DNA from: Symsagittifera roscoffensis
Taxonomy: Eukaryota > Xenacoelomorpha > Acoela > Convolutidae
Assembly (NCBI RefSeq): GCF_963678635.1
Contig: NC_087068.1
Coordinates: forward strand, 54,150,213 to 54,214,212
Direction of reading: 5' to 3'
DNA length: 64,000 nt
Positions 1-12,501 of this stretch are shown in pieces. The translations under genes and the position numbers were made by a program. Positions within the stretch are counted from its first letter, which is position 1; every line of letters begins with the position of its first letter. The notes beneath the pieces were generated by a model. That model was not told the DNA's origin. It did no database searches and was given only the letters and a program-made list of their open reading frames with translations.

Positions 1-475
1 TATTTCTATGGAGCAGTAATCACATAAAAACATTGAGTTTTTGAAATAAAAATGAATTTTTTTTCTTTGAGGTTTTTTTTTAAAAAATCATTTCCCATAC
101 GGCATCTAAAAAAAGTGATAGATTTCGCTCTTAGTAACAAATCGATTATATCAAATCAGCTTCCTTCAACCAATTCGTAACGATTTCTAAGACGGATTAG
201 ATTTCCGCTTATGGGTTAATAGCGCGAAATATGTCGCGCGTTAAATGTCCCAAATTGGTTAAAATGGTAATCTTTAAACCCCCTTAACTTTACAAAAAAT
301 GATCACAGGTGAAACACGTTTTATAATTTAAGCTCAGGAAAACAATGACTTTCGAATGATATAAAAACTTTCCGTCAAAAACGGCTAGTTAAAAAATCGA
401 AAATAGTCATAAGAAAAAAAACCCTCCCCGAGCACAAATATTCGGTTACTTTCGTTTCGAATGTCGGAGCAATAA
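1..475 (-). repeat. Dispersed repeat family R, copy 1 (truncated by window edge)
   Basis: This stretch is the reverse complement of a repeat also present at about 54250-54600 and 56020-56500 (+) and about 26235-26520 (-). Shared landmarks are the 'tggagcagtaat' end (bases 9-20), the 'gacggattagatttccgc' block near 191-208, and the 'ccccgagcacaaatattcg' block near 426-444. On its + strand the family carries a tRNA-like piece, ATTAACGCGTAAGCGG followed by a TTTAATCCG box. A tRNA-derived, SINE-like origin is an inference; no autonomous partner was seen. Confidence 0.6.
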
Positions 476-553
476 CTACCACTGTCAACAAAAGTTCAAC
501 CACAAAATTTTTGATTCGAGTAGTTTAGTTATAACTATCCATTATTCGACTCT

Positions 554-755
554 CATTACAAGGCCAAACTGTGCACTGGATAGGAGCACAATTTTGGGTC
601 TGTATGCTCCTGGATTCCAGAGACAAGTCTTTATACATGTTAAAATTTTGTCGGAATGATCAAAGAGAAGGAAAGATCAAAAGAAGAACAAAGGGAGCGT
701 TTTTGTTGCGAAATCCGCTTACAATGCACAAAATGCACAGTTTTGCCTCGTAATG
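554..755. mobile_element. MITE family A, copy 1 (CATTACGAGGCCAAA ends)
   Basis: The ends are inverted: left CATTACAAGGCCAAACTGTG and, reading inward on the other strand, right CATTACGAGGCAAAACTGTG. A longer copy with the same ends lies at 32038-32796. Both carry the internal GTGCACTGGATAGG(A/C)GCACAATTTTG block and a CGCTTACAATGCACA block before the right end. There is no transposase; short open frames inside are incidental. The flank (about 478-553) resembles about 1768-1850, which lacks the insertion and looks like a related empty site. No clear target-site duplication could be defined. Confidence 0.65.
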
Positions 756-3299
756 CGCCGAAAACACTTTGGGAGCTTACTAGGTTCAAATTTAAGTAAT
801 CTTTTAATGTTCAAAAATGGGTTTCAGTTGAAAAATTGCAAAAATGGGTTTCAAAATGGGTTTCAAAAAGGGGTTTCATCTTATCAAACTTGCAAGATGC
901 AATTTGAATTGTGTTAAGATACTCATAGTATTTGTTCAGACTTGAACTCACGTGTGAACCCTGTTGTTTTTCTTTCCTAGAAAACCCTTTAGTTTTTTCT
1001 TTGACAAGAATTTTTCCGATAACTTTTATGTGTTTGTCTTTTTATTTGTGTTTCGCACCAAAACACAAAAACTAAAATTTTCTCATAAGAGAACAGCAAT
1101 CAATTGAACGGCATTGAAACTGCAGATAAATCTGTCCATTGAAAGATGCCACGTATGGTGAACAATAGACTTTTGCACAGCGTGAGAACAAAAGTATACA
1201 ATTTTTTGTGTATGGTTACTAAACCTCTAATTGGAAAATTCAGATATTTAAAAAATAGTGACCTGTTTTTCGGACAGGTCTAGGGTATATGACAAAACTG
1301 AAAAATTGTTATCTAAAACTGAAAAGTTCAAACTGTCCCATCACAGATATTCATTATTTTGATTCTTTTATGTAAAAAGACTGCATGGAATAATTTTTGA
1401 ATAATTTGAAAAAAAAATTGATCAATTTCTGTTTCTGTTTTCGTTCTGGGCTCTAATAGTCACTTATATATGCATGGCCATCGGTTGTTTTTGCTGCATT
1501 TGCATATCTCAGACTTAACTTATCCAGACTTAACAACTCTAGACTTAACTCTAGACTTAACTTATCTACTTCAATTTTTCACTTCATGCACCTGATTTTG
1601 GCCAGGTATTTTCATAATTTGAATTAAATTAGGTTATAAGAAAAGTTAAAATTGTAACCTAAACTTGTTTAGGAGATCATTTACGATGAAAGAGCCGTGA
1701 TGAAACAGCACTGATCGCATAAAGCATCTAAAAACGATTTCCATTTGAACCAAATACTAATATTAATTAACTACCACTCTCAACAAAATTTGAGTCACAA
1801 AAGTTTTGATTCGGAAAATTTAGTCAGAACTATCCATAACTCGACTCGTCACGGACATTTTAGTAGGAGACTAGATTCAAAGTTAGGTGCTATTTTTCTA
1901 AAAACTAAAATTTCGAATTCTTCCATCACAGATGCTCATCATTGTGTTTCTTGATTTTTTACTCTAAAAAGACTGCATGGACTACGTTAAACCCAAAATT
2001 TTGAGAGTTTTCCAGACAAAAAATTTTGTAAAGATTTTTTTTTGTAGTTTCGAAATTTTGCATGGAAAAAAGCATATCAAAAATATTGATAAATGCAAAA
2101 CTTTTGACCAAAAAAACTCTTGCCCTTTTGACCTTGCTTAAAACCCGTCTTCAGAAAATTTCTGATAAAAATATTTTGTGAAAAAAGCGTATCATACAAT
2201 TTTCAGATAAGGGAATCGTATTATAGCATTTTTTTGAATAGAATTGTTTGATAAGCAATTTTTGAATTGAGGTGGACCTCCCTTTTGTCGGAGTTTGATT
2301 TTTTTTTAATAATTCAAACTTTGCCATAATGCAGTGAAACTTACTAGTCAACAAACTCAAAAGTATGAATTAAAGTGCACATCAAACGTTACAACCTGAA
2401 CTCGCGCATTTAGCCACACTAACACGGTATTTTTTGGTGTATTTTTTCTGTTTTCAAAATAATATATTTAGTAGCAAAAAAATGGGTCCAACAAAAATAT
2501 TTAACTGAACAAATGACCTATTTATTGGGAGCGTTTTTGCATACCAAAGCCATTTTTTCAAAGAAAATTTAGGTCCCAAACTCAACCTCAAAATTACCTG
2601 CAATAAATTGTTTCTAAATGAAAAGATTATTCTGTTTAATTAGTTCTGTTTGTGATGAACTTTGAAATTAGACATTTAGAAAAGAGGGCAAAAAGTGCAC
2701 AAAATCGTGAAATGGTAATATTAAAAAGTAGAGGTTCCTTTAGACGTCAAGAGTTCTCGTTCTCTGAGATAAGTATCCGGTGACTAAACCTGGACGTGGT
2801 TTTGTGAAATATTATTTTCTCTTTAATATGATTTTGGGAGGGGGATGTTGATGAGCGAACGTACAAAAGGACTGTACAAACATCAACCTAAAAAAAAACG
2901 AAACCATTACGCTTTTTTCTGAACATTTTTTTGGGGTTTTCCGCACTACGATATCTTCGGAATATTTAAACAAATAACTCAACGCAAAGTTCATGGCCGA
3001 AATTTTTCAACAGTTTAGCTTGCAATCGATTATCGTTTTTCAAATCATAGCATTTTTAACAATGCAACTTATCTAAAAAAATTCCTGAAAATCGATTGAG
3101 AAAACTGATTATATATGTTAAGTGTTTAAAAATAAATTTAAACCAATTAAAAAAAAAGATTTTTTCACTGAAACTGTAATGCGGTTAATTACCACAAGGT
3201 TTTTTAGCAGGAGCGAAAACGACTGCCCAATTGAGAAGCAGATGATAAATTAACATACTCTTCTGACAATCTCTTGTATCTGAATTTTTTAGATACCTA
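756..3299. other. AT-rich intergenic DNA, no gene seen
   Basis: No conserved coding frame was recognised on either strand. The part at 1768-1955 is related to 478-555 plus 760-830, the flanks of the MITE at 554-755, so it is an old duplicate. 'gactgcatgga' blocks near 1379 and 1969 mark further decayed duplication. The endonuclease half of the LINE below may start before 3300 but cannot be traced. Confidence 0.5.
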
Positions 3300-5260
3300 T
3301 CTCACATTCAAGTCCGATATAAGAGTTTTTTCACCATAATCAAAACTGTTTTTTATTCTCCCAACGATTTTTAAAACAAATATTTATGAAATTGAACACA
3401 TAATTTGTGGTGATTTCAACGTAAAATTTCCGTTTAATTCAACAAAGTGAATGAAAATGTATCATTTCATGATGGGGAATGGCTTGTTAGGGAACAAAAT
3501 GGGATTCCTTTCAACAAGAGTGACAGAACGTAGTAGCACATTGATAATTTTTGTTATTCTGTGCATCAAGTTTCTCAATTGTCTGATCAAGTTTTTGATC
3601 AATTTGGCGTTCAATATTCCTCAAATTATCTGAAAAGGTTGTTTTCACTTAAAAAAATTTTTGCTAGAAGCTATAACAAGGTGAAAAAAGGGAAATAAGT
3701 GAGAAATTAAACCTTTTTTGCAACTTGCGATTAACAAATGTACGCATTTATGGAATCCTGCAGACCCGAAAACGTCTTCAGGGATTTTAGAAATTTTAAA
3801 ATATAATTTTGATTTTTATGCCGGCAATTGATAATTTTTTCAAGTGAATACTAGAACAAACAGAAAGGCATCCATGGACTGACAATGAAGTGAGAAATGC
3901 AGCAGCAAAAAATAACGTTACTACATGAATTTTTGAATGCAAAAATTAGGGTATATAGGTCCCAAACTTTGTCAAAAACGTTATCATCCTTGAAAACGAA
4001 AACAGTGACAAAACAATTTAACGCTTGAGACTAATTCTAGACCAAAATTTTTTTCAAAATTGTTATTGAAATGAGAGGTAAAGGAAAAATTCCAAGTCAG
4101 TTAATGTGTCAAAGGAGGACGCTGAGCGTTTTAATGAGTACTTCGAAAATATTGGCGCCATAATTGCACAAAGTAAACAAATTTGCATGATAGTTACCTT
4201 TTCTTCGTCAGCAGCAATCATTGTTTTTGAAAAAAAAATTTTTAATTGAAGTCATTGAAGTCATCGAAACTCTTAAAAAAATACATATTCCAAATTGCTA
4301 TGATATCAATACTCTTCTCGTCAAAAACTTTAAAACTATACTAGCAGGCCCTCTGACTGAAATTTCCAATGATTGTTCAAATTGTTTAAAATTGTTTAAA
4401 AATTGCAAAAATTGTACCAATTTGCATGAACGAAAAATTGATGACCCTTCAGACTCTAGACCAGTTTGGCTTCCTCCAGTTCTTGGAAAAATTTTTGAGC
4501 GTTTCATCTCAGACGAGCCCAATCATACTCAGTTTAATTTCAGATCAAAAAGGAGAACTGTTGACGCCACTCTTATATAATTGGACTGTTCAGAATACTT
4601 TTGTAGACCTCACAAAGGCTTTTGTAACAGTTGATCACTCTAATTCGCTAACAAAATTTGAAAATATGGGATTTGTAGGGCCTATCTTAAAATGTTGGTG
4701 TCATGTCTTTACTCTGGATATCAGTACATTGAAACAAACCCTTTTAAAACTCAACTCAAATTGCTGTCATAGGGAGTACCTCAGGGATCTATCCTTAGCC
4801 CGCCTTTATTCAAACTTTTCACAAACGATCTTCAACTAGTCACAAAAACACGGGTTACTTTTTTATGCTGATGACACTGTTCTAAAAGCCACAAAAAACA
4901 ATAATTCTAGTGCTCACGCACATCATCTGGCGTTTTTTGAAAAAAATAATTGGTTAAAAAATGATTGATGGGCCACTGTCGGACTTAAAAAGCTGGAAAA
5001 AACATGTCAAACTTTTTTTAAATGACACCCAAATAGAAGATGTCATGAATGTTTTAAATATTTTGGAATGCACATCGAAAGTAAATTGAATGTGGAGTGT
5101 TTTTTTCAGAAAGTTTCTAACAGGACAGCAATTAATATTTACGTATATGGAGTTTTGGTTTATGAAAACACCGACAAAAGGAAACTGTTAGAGCTGGAAA
5201 AGAAAAAAAGGCTAAATAGAATAGTTTTTAATAAGCATAGGTTTGATTCAATCACTTAAC
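3300..5260 (+). pseudogene. Decayed non-LTR retrotransposon (LINE), endonuclease and reverse transcriptase
   Basis: Fragments in shifting frames match, in the right order, the second ORF of apurinic-endonuclease LINEs of the jockey/CR1 type. An endonuclease motif IICGDFNV is at about 3400-3423, followed by TRVTERSSTLI (3514-3546). A linker ERFNEYFENIGA follows (about 4124-4160). Reverse transcriptase blocks are DSRPVWLPPVLGKIFER (about 4450-4500), FRSKRRTVDATL (about 4540-4575), DLTKAF with VDH (about 4600-4640), VPQGSILSPPLF (about 4775-4810) and the catalytic YADD box (4864-4875). A post-RT segment with HIESKLN is at about 5071. Stops and frameshifts break it throughout and no full ORF remains, so it is dead. 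No poly-A tail or TSD was found. It is the only autonomous retroelement remnant recognised here. Confidence 0.85.
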
Positions 5261-6284
5261 TAATGCATGAAAATAAAATAAAGAACCTAAGAAAAATTTT
5301 TGATAACGAAAATCTGAAATTAACCTGAGAAACTATTCTAAAAGACTGCCAAATTTATTCATTGAGATATTCCATGTTTGAGCAAGATTTCACGTGATAT
5401 ATTCTCAGGGAAAATCAAATCATAAGTTAGATATAAATAAAAATAAACTCAACAGAGGGTCGATTACACCTAACATTAGAAAAATGTTTATTATAATTAA
5501 TAATAAGAAATTCACGGGAGAGTCCGTGAGGGTTCATTGACCCTCTGAGATGATTTTCAAGTTGGTAAATTAATATTGTTGTAACAATTTTCCCGCCTTG
5601 GTCATTTTCTTGAAAGGTGCTTCTCGGTTTCAATTGAATAGTTTTAACCATAGGGGTAGGTAATGGGTAGAGAAGACCACCCGAGAAATCAGATAAATAA
5701 TTTTAATTTTTTTTATAGAGAAGGGTTTAAAAGTGCGAATAAAGAAGTTTACGTTTAATAAATGTTTACCGGTAGAACGGTCCATTGCATTGGATTTTAG
5801 AAGTTAACTAACTTTTTTTCCAATTAATTAGACACTTGAAATCGGGCCGTGCTGACTTATTGGTTTTCTCCCAAACGATTCCAATTATTCTTTGTAAATT
5901 TTTATAAATAACTATTCTATATATCGTTAGAAAACATTTTTTTATTATGATTATGATTCTCATTAAAACTGATGTTATTGATTTGTGCTTGTGAAACGGC
6001 AATGATGTGGCAAATAACCGTTCAACGTTATTTTTTACCGTGTGTTAAAATAAAAAATGCTGATGTTCGAAACAAAGTTTCAGCGATTTTGTGTTGTTTT
6101 TGAGGTCATACATGGCTATACTTTCTTGAACGATTTCAAAAACCAATTAACTTTAGATCTTTCAATCTGAAAAGGAAGAAAATGACAACTAAAATTTTCA
6201 AGTGTGAAGGAGAGTTCCATGCATGAACCAGAAGTCAAGGAGACAAAAATTAATGAAAATGCGAAAAGGGAGCTTCCGCTTTCT
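5261..6284. other. AT-rich intergenic DNA, nothing recognised
   Basis: No coding or structural signal was recognised, apart from possible 3' remains of the LINE in the first few hundred bases. Confidence 0.5.
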
Positions 6285-6360
6285 TGTTGGAATCGAACTC
6301 CTTTTTGATATTAGAAACAACTCATTTAAAAACAGCTTACTCAGAGTGTTGAATTCAGGT
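6285..6360 (-). repeat. tRNA-derived SINE remnant
   Basis: On the - strand a GGAGTTCGATTCC sequence (6289-6301) matches the RNA polymerase III B-box consensus. The A-box side is poor. It is more likely a SINE head than a functional tRNA, since no acceptor stem can be folded by eye. Confidence 0.4.
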
Positions 6361-6780
6361 GAACTGATGATTGTCAATTAACAGAGTGGCGGGTTTGGGG
6401 AGTAGAAAACTAGCATTCTCAATCGCAATCTCCACCTAATTTTACTGAAAACATAAAACAAACAAAGCTGCTTCCGAAACATCAGCGGAAGTGTAAAATT
6501 ATCCCGATATTAGTTATTTCTAAATGGTGATGACTTACTTGAGAAATGGTTAAGACAAAAAAATTTTGTCTGTTGGACCAGATTTACAGGCGGCCGGTGG
6601 TCGAAAAATCAAAAGATACTTTGACGCCAGTGCATGTTAAATTTGAGAAGAGAGAGCGCGCCAAAAAAACGGCACATTTTGATTTTTCGATTTGTTCTTA
6701 CAAACTTTCGGAAGTTAGTTTGGTAAAATAAAGCTTTGGTAGTGTTTTGAATAACATCGGAACTTTAGTTCAAAGAAGTG

Positions 6781-6855
6781 AGCGGTTTTGAGGCAACTAA
6801 GTCTCTGCTTCTCAGTCAAAACGCCTCAGGTTCGAGACCCATCAGGAACCGTGCA
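6781..6855 (+). repeat. tRNA-derived SINE head
   Basis: A good B box, AGGTTCGAGACCC (6828-6840), follows an anticodon-arm-like stretch and a TTTTGAGGCAACTAAG A-box-like region. The outer bases 'gcggtt' and 'ggaaccg' give only a weak acceptor stem. The following 'ttgcttagggcgagg' is probably the SINE body. A decayed true tRNA gene with a long variable arm is a less likely alternative. Confidence 0.5.
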
Positions 6856-8847
6856 TTTTTGCTTAGGGCGAGGAAACTTTTCCGGCAGGAAAACAAAATT
6901 ACATGCACGTTTTCTCCAGGGGATCCAAGATAGTTATCTGTAACGATGTAGACAAATGGAAAATAATCACGTTTCACAAAAACCAATTGGTACTTAATTT
7001 TTTCTATGAACTAAGATTAGAAGTCAAAAAATTTCAAGAAAGGATATTTCGTCTTCGTAGTTGTGAAGAATTGAGTTTAAAGCGTCATACACATCTATCG
7101 TGATTCATACCGCCGCTTTCAGTTTATCTGGTGTGTTATCTTGGGGATCCTCAGAATACAGAAAAGCAGGGGTTGGTTTTTATCTGCCGTACCAGAAGCA
7201 ACTATGAGTTCACGCAACCACCACTCAGACCAGTCACAGAGCATGTTAGCATCTGGGCCACTTTGGGGTCAGAGCAACGAACCAAGCGAAGTCACCTGAA
7301 AATTGTGCTACAACGTGTAATAGGTTTTGTTAAGATTAGATGATGGATAAATGATGAGGCAGTGACGACTCCCAAAAACACAAGCAAATTTTTCCTTATA
7401 TTTTTTATAATCTCTCTGTTTTCAATGGCTCCTCTGATATTCAGAGCTCCGATCATGTTTACTGAAAATACAAAACGTTCAGTAAAACTTCGAAAAAAAA
7501 TAAGTCAAAATTATCAACAGTTGATCCCCCAAATCATCGGGGCAAAAAGGGCCCCATGGAAGCTTGATTATTGAATGCCAGCGAGCCTATTTTTAATTAT
7601 TTTTTCCAATTAGTGGTCAAAACATTGAAAAAAATCGAGAAAGTCACTGATATATAAAATTTTATTGCTCCTTGAGAAGAAAACCTTAGTGAAAAACATA
7701 TCTATAATTTAAATTTTGAATCTCAAAAGTTCAAGAAATTGTTTTATAAAACATTACTTTCGGCCAGTTTGAAAAAAAAAACATTTTCAATTTTTTTATC
7801 ATGCTTTTCAATATTATGTTTGATTAAACCGGTTCTCGAACAGTCTCAGCTTCAAAAATTTCAAGATTTCGTACTATTGTTTTTCATGAAATCTCGATCA
7901 ATGTTACTTTTATCACGTTGAATTTTCTCAAAAGGAAAGTAAACTACTTTTTGTTCAAGTTTTGGCACTGTTTTGTAGGAGGTAATTGGTGGCCAAAAAA
8001 CTACATAATATTTTGGAAAAATTTCACTAAATTTTGTATAATTATTCTTCTTCTCTATAAAATTGATCGATTCTCTTGCATATCAAAATTGTTGAAACCT
8101 GTTGGATTTAGAAAAATGTTAGTTTTGAGATGGTTGGTTTTTCCTTTTTCGTCAAATAGTTTAGCGTTTTTTTTTTGGGGGGGGGGGGGGAAGAGGGTGG
8201 AGTGTTTCTGTGAAGATTGCAATTTGCGTGTCATTAGTAAAAGTATATCGCATAACCAGTCGTCTTCTCCAGTGGAAATGTCCTTTTTGTGTCAGTTCTG
8301 CTAATGCACATAGAAAAAGTTCAAATAACTCTCGTATACTCTGCTTTTGAATCAGAATTTGTGTCCTTCAAATGTCATCATAAGATCTTCCCGCAATTTT
8401 TTGAAAGAAACCCAGATTTAATTTTCGGAAAAATATTGCCCAACATTACTTTTTCCTTCATTGCAAATATATGAGATATAACCTTGAGCGAAGTTTTGTG
8501 TCTGCATCGTCCATTCTCTTACAGTAAAAACGCTTAGCCTCGTTTTTTGGAAATACTTTTCATTGTCTTCCAGTCTTCATTGTTCAATCAAATATTTTTC
8601 CTCTACCGTTTTTTACCCATTGGTTTTTCTTTAAATTTTGAAGCCTGTGTTAACTTGCATCAGGCCTCAGGGCTATATTTTGATAAAGTTCAATTGAAAT
8701 GATGGGAAAAAGCTGTTTTTGATTGGAAAAAATGTAAACTTAAAGCAAAAAATTATCAGGAAACAAAACTTGCTCAAAATTTTCATATTTTTTACTACTG
8801 CAATTCATCGCCTGCACAGACAAAATTTCAGGAAGAGAATAACGTAC
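6856..8847. other. AT-rich intergenic DNA, no gene seen
   Basis: No recognised protein or RNA gene. A poly-T/poly-G tract lies at about 8167-8190. Several open frames of 60-130 codons are rich in F, L, K and I and look like chance frames in AT-rich DNA. Confidence 0.45.
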
Positions 8848-9130
8848 CTGTGCAACGGAAATACTTTTTGGGCAAACGGAAAAATCTGCCCAATTTGCCA
8901 TTCGATGAGTCTCGCTCGACTGTAGTGCGTATATTCATCCAATCTACATAATTTCCTGGAGTGCCTCTTGAAATAATAAAAAATCCAGGATCTCGAAATC
9001 TCGACTCGGTCAAAACTGACCAATTTTCAGTGTCATCGGTACGCTCGTGGTTAAAAACTACGTGCCTTACCACCTCATTTAAGACATGATCAAACACTGA
9101 AAACCGCACAACTTGACTCTGATCTAGCAT
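8848..9130 (-). CDS. Candidate orphan exon, unknown product
   Basis: On the - strand an open frame of 94 codons starts at an ATG (9130-9128) that directly follows a TTTCAG acceptor. It ends at CACAG|GTACGT, a strong donor (exon end 8848), in phase 1. The peptide is compositionally unlike the F/K/L-rich chance frames around it; it includes SVFDHVLNEVVRHVV and FFIISRGTPGNYVDWMNIRT. I recognise no family, and no neighbouring exon in phase could be confirmed. One possible acceptor near 8712 would add about seven codons before a stop. The acceptor-at-ATG layout resembles the two confident genes. It may be a first exon or a gene fragment. Confidence 0.3.
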
Positions 9131-9599
9131 CTGAAATATTGAGATATTTCGAAAAACTCTATTCTGAATACGGTGGAAGTAGGTAGAGCGGGAGAGAGGT
9201 CTCCAGTTTTGGAAAAGTTACAGAAGTGAACTCCAGAGTAGGCTTCCACTGAGAAAATGTTTTGCCAGTTTCTGCCATCAGCCAGAGGAAATTGTCGATA
9301 CGTTAAACCTAGTAGTCTGCTGGCTTCTCATCAAAAATCTTTAGAATTGGCTCAAAAAGGTTGTGTTTAGGCTGCCTAAACTAAAAAATTTTTAAGCACA
9401 GCTTTGCACCACTTGTGATAAACGCAAAATTTTTTTAAAAAATAAAAAGCCAAAAAAATGAACATTTTGAAAAAAAAAAATCATAAAAACTTTCAAATGT
9501 CTCGATGGGAGCGCATTCTAGTTAAATGTTGCAGACACTTTTGAATTTTAAAGCTGCAAGAAAGGAACAAAATCTACGAAAATAAATAAAGCCGACAAT
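9131..9599. other. Intergenic, only a dispersed hairpin motif
   Basis: Contains 'cacagctttgcaccacttg' (about 9398-9416), related to the dispersed 'agcttcgcaccacttgcaaaac' motif also seen near 19055, 19580, 43072, 48317 and 42095. Nothing else was recognised. Confidence 0.4.
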
Positions 9600-10075
9600 C
9601 TTTGAGCAGACACAAGTTGGGCCGAAAAAAAATATGATTTGAAAAAATTAAATTCTCATCTAGAACAACATTGGACAAAACTTGCACTTGCAACTACAAT
9701 GGAATTTATTGACAGTCCAAAAAAAATCAGTGATGTGGCAACTAAGTCAACAATCTTTGAGCTGAAACCAGATGAACCGAAAAAAAAACTTTTTGAATTT
9801 TTGATTTTTTTTAGAAAAATTCAATCCTCCTTGAAACTAGAATAAACAGCACTTGCACTTGAAACTTCAATGGAAGTTTCTTACAGCAAACAAAAAATCA
9901 GTGATGTGGCTACTAAGCCCACAATCTTTGAGCAGACACCAACTGAATTGAAAAAAAAACTTTTTGAAAATTTTTTTAAATCTTTCAAGTCCCTCTGAAA
10001 TTAGAAAGAACAACACTTGCACTTTCAACTCCATTGAACATTGTCTACAGCACAGAATGCGTTGTGTCAAATTAG
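9600..10075 (+). repeat. Tandem repeat, about 164-171 bp unit, three copies
   Basis: The words 'cttgcactt', 'caatggaa', 'aaaaaatcagtgatgtggc', 'caatctttgagc' and 'aaaaaaaaactttttgaa' recur in order. The 'cttgcact' anchors are at 9681, 9852 and 10016, giving periods of 171 and 164. Copies differ by many substitutions. Open frames across it on either strand are by-products of the repeat. Confidence 0.7.
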
Positions 10076-10168
10076 CCGACAAAACTTGAGCGAACAAACG
10101 GAAAACCAGCAATTCATTTTTCTCGGAATTTTTTTTTATTTTCCCTGATACTGAAAAAAAAATAAGGA

Positions 10169-10245
10169 CCGGCCACGACTCGAATCCCAGACCTTTGGGT
10201 ACAAAGACAACTGATTTACCTCCACGCAAAAGGGAAACAACTGGC
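10169..10245 (-). repeat. tRNA-derived SINE head (family with 43818 and 44775)
   Basis: Reading the - strand, GGAGGTAAATCAGTTG is followed by CCAAAGGTCTGGGATTCGAG, with the B box GGGATTCGAGTC. The same order of words occurs at 43818-43900 and 44775-44857 (AGAGGTAATGCAGTTG, GGTCTGGGGTTCGAGTCC), so this is a dispersed SINE family and not a single tRNA gene. Confidence 0.6.
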
Positions 10246-10289
10246 TGCCTTATTAGGAGAGAATATAAGTGAAAAGAAGTCAGCTTCAT

Positions 10290-11650
10290 AGAAAAGAAGT
10301 CACCTCCTCCTCAGCAAGTGATTCAACTGATGTTGTACAGTAATTTCTAATTACTTTTTTGTCAATTTTTTAAAATTAAAAGAAAAAGTTCAAGAAAGCA
10401 TTATTCCTACAACTTCGATGTTCTGAATTGTACGAAGATCTTTTTCTCTGAAAAGGAACTCAATGCTCAATGCTAATCAATTTTAGTCTGTTAAAATTGC
10501 CCAAACCTTCTAAATTGTCCAATATTTGTCCTTCTTTTGGAAACACAGTCGTGCTTTGCATCTAGCCAGCCTAGAGCACTGGTTGAAGTTTCGAACCAAT
10601 CAAATTAATTTCCAGTTTCGCCCACTTCAGGACCCAATTGAAAAAATCCAATGTTTGAGGCGTTGCAAAATTTTGCCGATTTCAAGAACTCATTCGGTTT
10701 TTGGATGATTTCCTTAAAAACCCAATCCGAACAAGTTGGATCGATTCGTTTTGTATTTATGTTGCATATGCCAGCTGTCTGATTGGATTGTCTGAAAATT
10801 CCAAATAAGAACCAAGTAAACGCCCTTTCCCCTAAACTTTATGTAGATTAGGTCAACTTAACTTCCACCCCCCCCCCCCCACCAAAGCGGTTTGAGCAGT
10901 GGATGTTATGTTGATCCGGGGAAGATGAGAACTTGGTCCATAACTCGTTTTGATTTCACTGCCGCAGGTATGTTATATAGGCACCAATATTCCCGTTTTT
11001 GCATAATTTGAATTTCGTTGCTCTAAATTTCGGGTGTTTTTGATACTCTTCTGAAGGTATATGTGCAAAAGCCGATGACAAAAAAGTAGAGAGAGCGACC
11101 GTGAGAAAAGTTGCCTGGAACGTTTAGAACTCCAACTCGCTTCCGCGAACTCTCGTTTTAATAAGCATCGCTATTCACGTTTGGTTCATATTTCTACAGA
11201 AGTTCATCAAAGAAAGTCATAAATGTTTTGTTATTTGTCATGAAATTTACGTACCTGAAAGCTATACTAGCTGAATTTAGGCAACTCAGGCGCATTATAA
11301 AATCGATAAAAAACAAATTAGTTAGTAATTTATGAAGACAAAACCTTTCTACCAATTTTAACGTTTTGAATTTGTCCCGGAAAAACACTGTTGTTTGATG
11401 GGAAAATGAGCTTCCTGGTGGCAAATAAAAAATAACTAATTGATCCGCTTATTCGATCGATTGTTATGCAGGCGCCTTAAAAATCAAAAGAAAATTTTTT
11501 AAAAGAAAAAATTTGCCTCACTGAGATTAATGACATGAGATGATTATTTAATTACGTAAGGTTTTGGGAAAAAAAGGTGGAACAACTGCTTGTACAAGCT
11601 AATACCACAATCTAAAACTTAGAATAAAAAAAAAATCTGAACATTGTTTC
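10290..11650. other. AT-rich intergenic DNA, nothing recognised
   Basis: No gene seen. A poly-C tract of about 12 bases lies at 10866-10880. Confidence 0.5.
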
Positions 11651-11654
11651 CAAC

Positions 11655-12140
11655 TAAGCCTGAACATAGTCGCAAGTCTGAATATAGTCCCAAACAAAAT
11701 TTGAACATAGTCGCAAAAGTCTGAATATAGTCCCAAACAAAATTTGAACATAGTCGCAAAAGTCTGAATATAGTCCCAAACAAAATTTGAACATAGTCGC
11801 AAAAGTCTGAACATAGTGGCAAACTAAATCTGAACATCGTTATGCAAGTTTTAACATAGTTTCGAACATAATCTTAACATAGTTCCCAACGAAGTCCCCA
11901 ACATAGTTCCCAACATTTATAGTCCTAAACAAAATCTCAACATAGTTCAAAATGAAGTCTGGTCATGCTCCGAAGCATAGTCTGATCATAGTCCCAAACA
12001 AAGACTAAACATTGCCGCGAACAATGTTTAAACATACTTGCAAAAGTCTGAGCATGTTGCCAAAATAAGTCTGAACATAGTCATGGATGTCTTAACACAG
12101 TCCCAAACAAAGTTTAATTATAGTAGTAAAAGTCTCAACA
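11655..12140. repeat. Minisatellite, 43-bp period decaying to a 21-22-bp half unit
   Basis: 'gtctgaa(t/c)atag' anchors fall at 11676, 11719, 11762 and 11805, an exact 43-bp period. Each unit is two related halves built on 'tgaacatagtc(c/g)caaa'. Beyond 11830 the array continues to about 12140 as degenerate half units. Repetitive open frames on the - strand (rich in CSNFVWD and YSDF) follow from a unit without stops and are not taken as genes. Confidence 0.8.
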
Positions 12141-12501
12141 TAGTTTCAAACGTTACTAAAACGTGGCTGAAACGTTTCAAACGTTTCAAACGTGGCTGAA
12201 AAGTTACTAGCCATATAAATCTCATAAAATGTACAAAGAACATTTTTTATGTTTTGGCATAAAAGTCGGTGTATCGTCATGAAAAATTTTTGAATCGAAA
12301 ATTCGGAGTTGCCACAAAAACAATTTTTTCAATCGCAAAAAGAATTTTGTCCTCAAAGAAATTTTTTTGAAATGTTAGCCTGCAAAAATAATATCATTGT
12401 GTGCTGAACGTAGTCCAGGATACACAGAAATGAAACTTTTTCCGTTTTGATGATTAAATTTTTCTACGCATATTTTTTAATTGGTGTTTTTCTGTATGTC
12501 C

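Noticed and set aside
571-753. 60-codon + strand frame MHWIGAQFWV
   Set aside because: It lies wholly within MITE family A, and the copy at 32067 has a different continuation.
9867-10289. 140-codon - strand frame
   Set aside because: It runs through a SINE head and a tandem repeat and has no recognised domain.
11599-11837. Two - strand frames with repeated FCDYVQILFGTIF segments
   Set aside because: They follow a 43-bp minisatellite whose unit lacks stops; no start or splice context.
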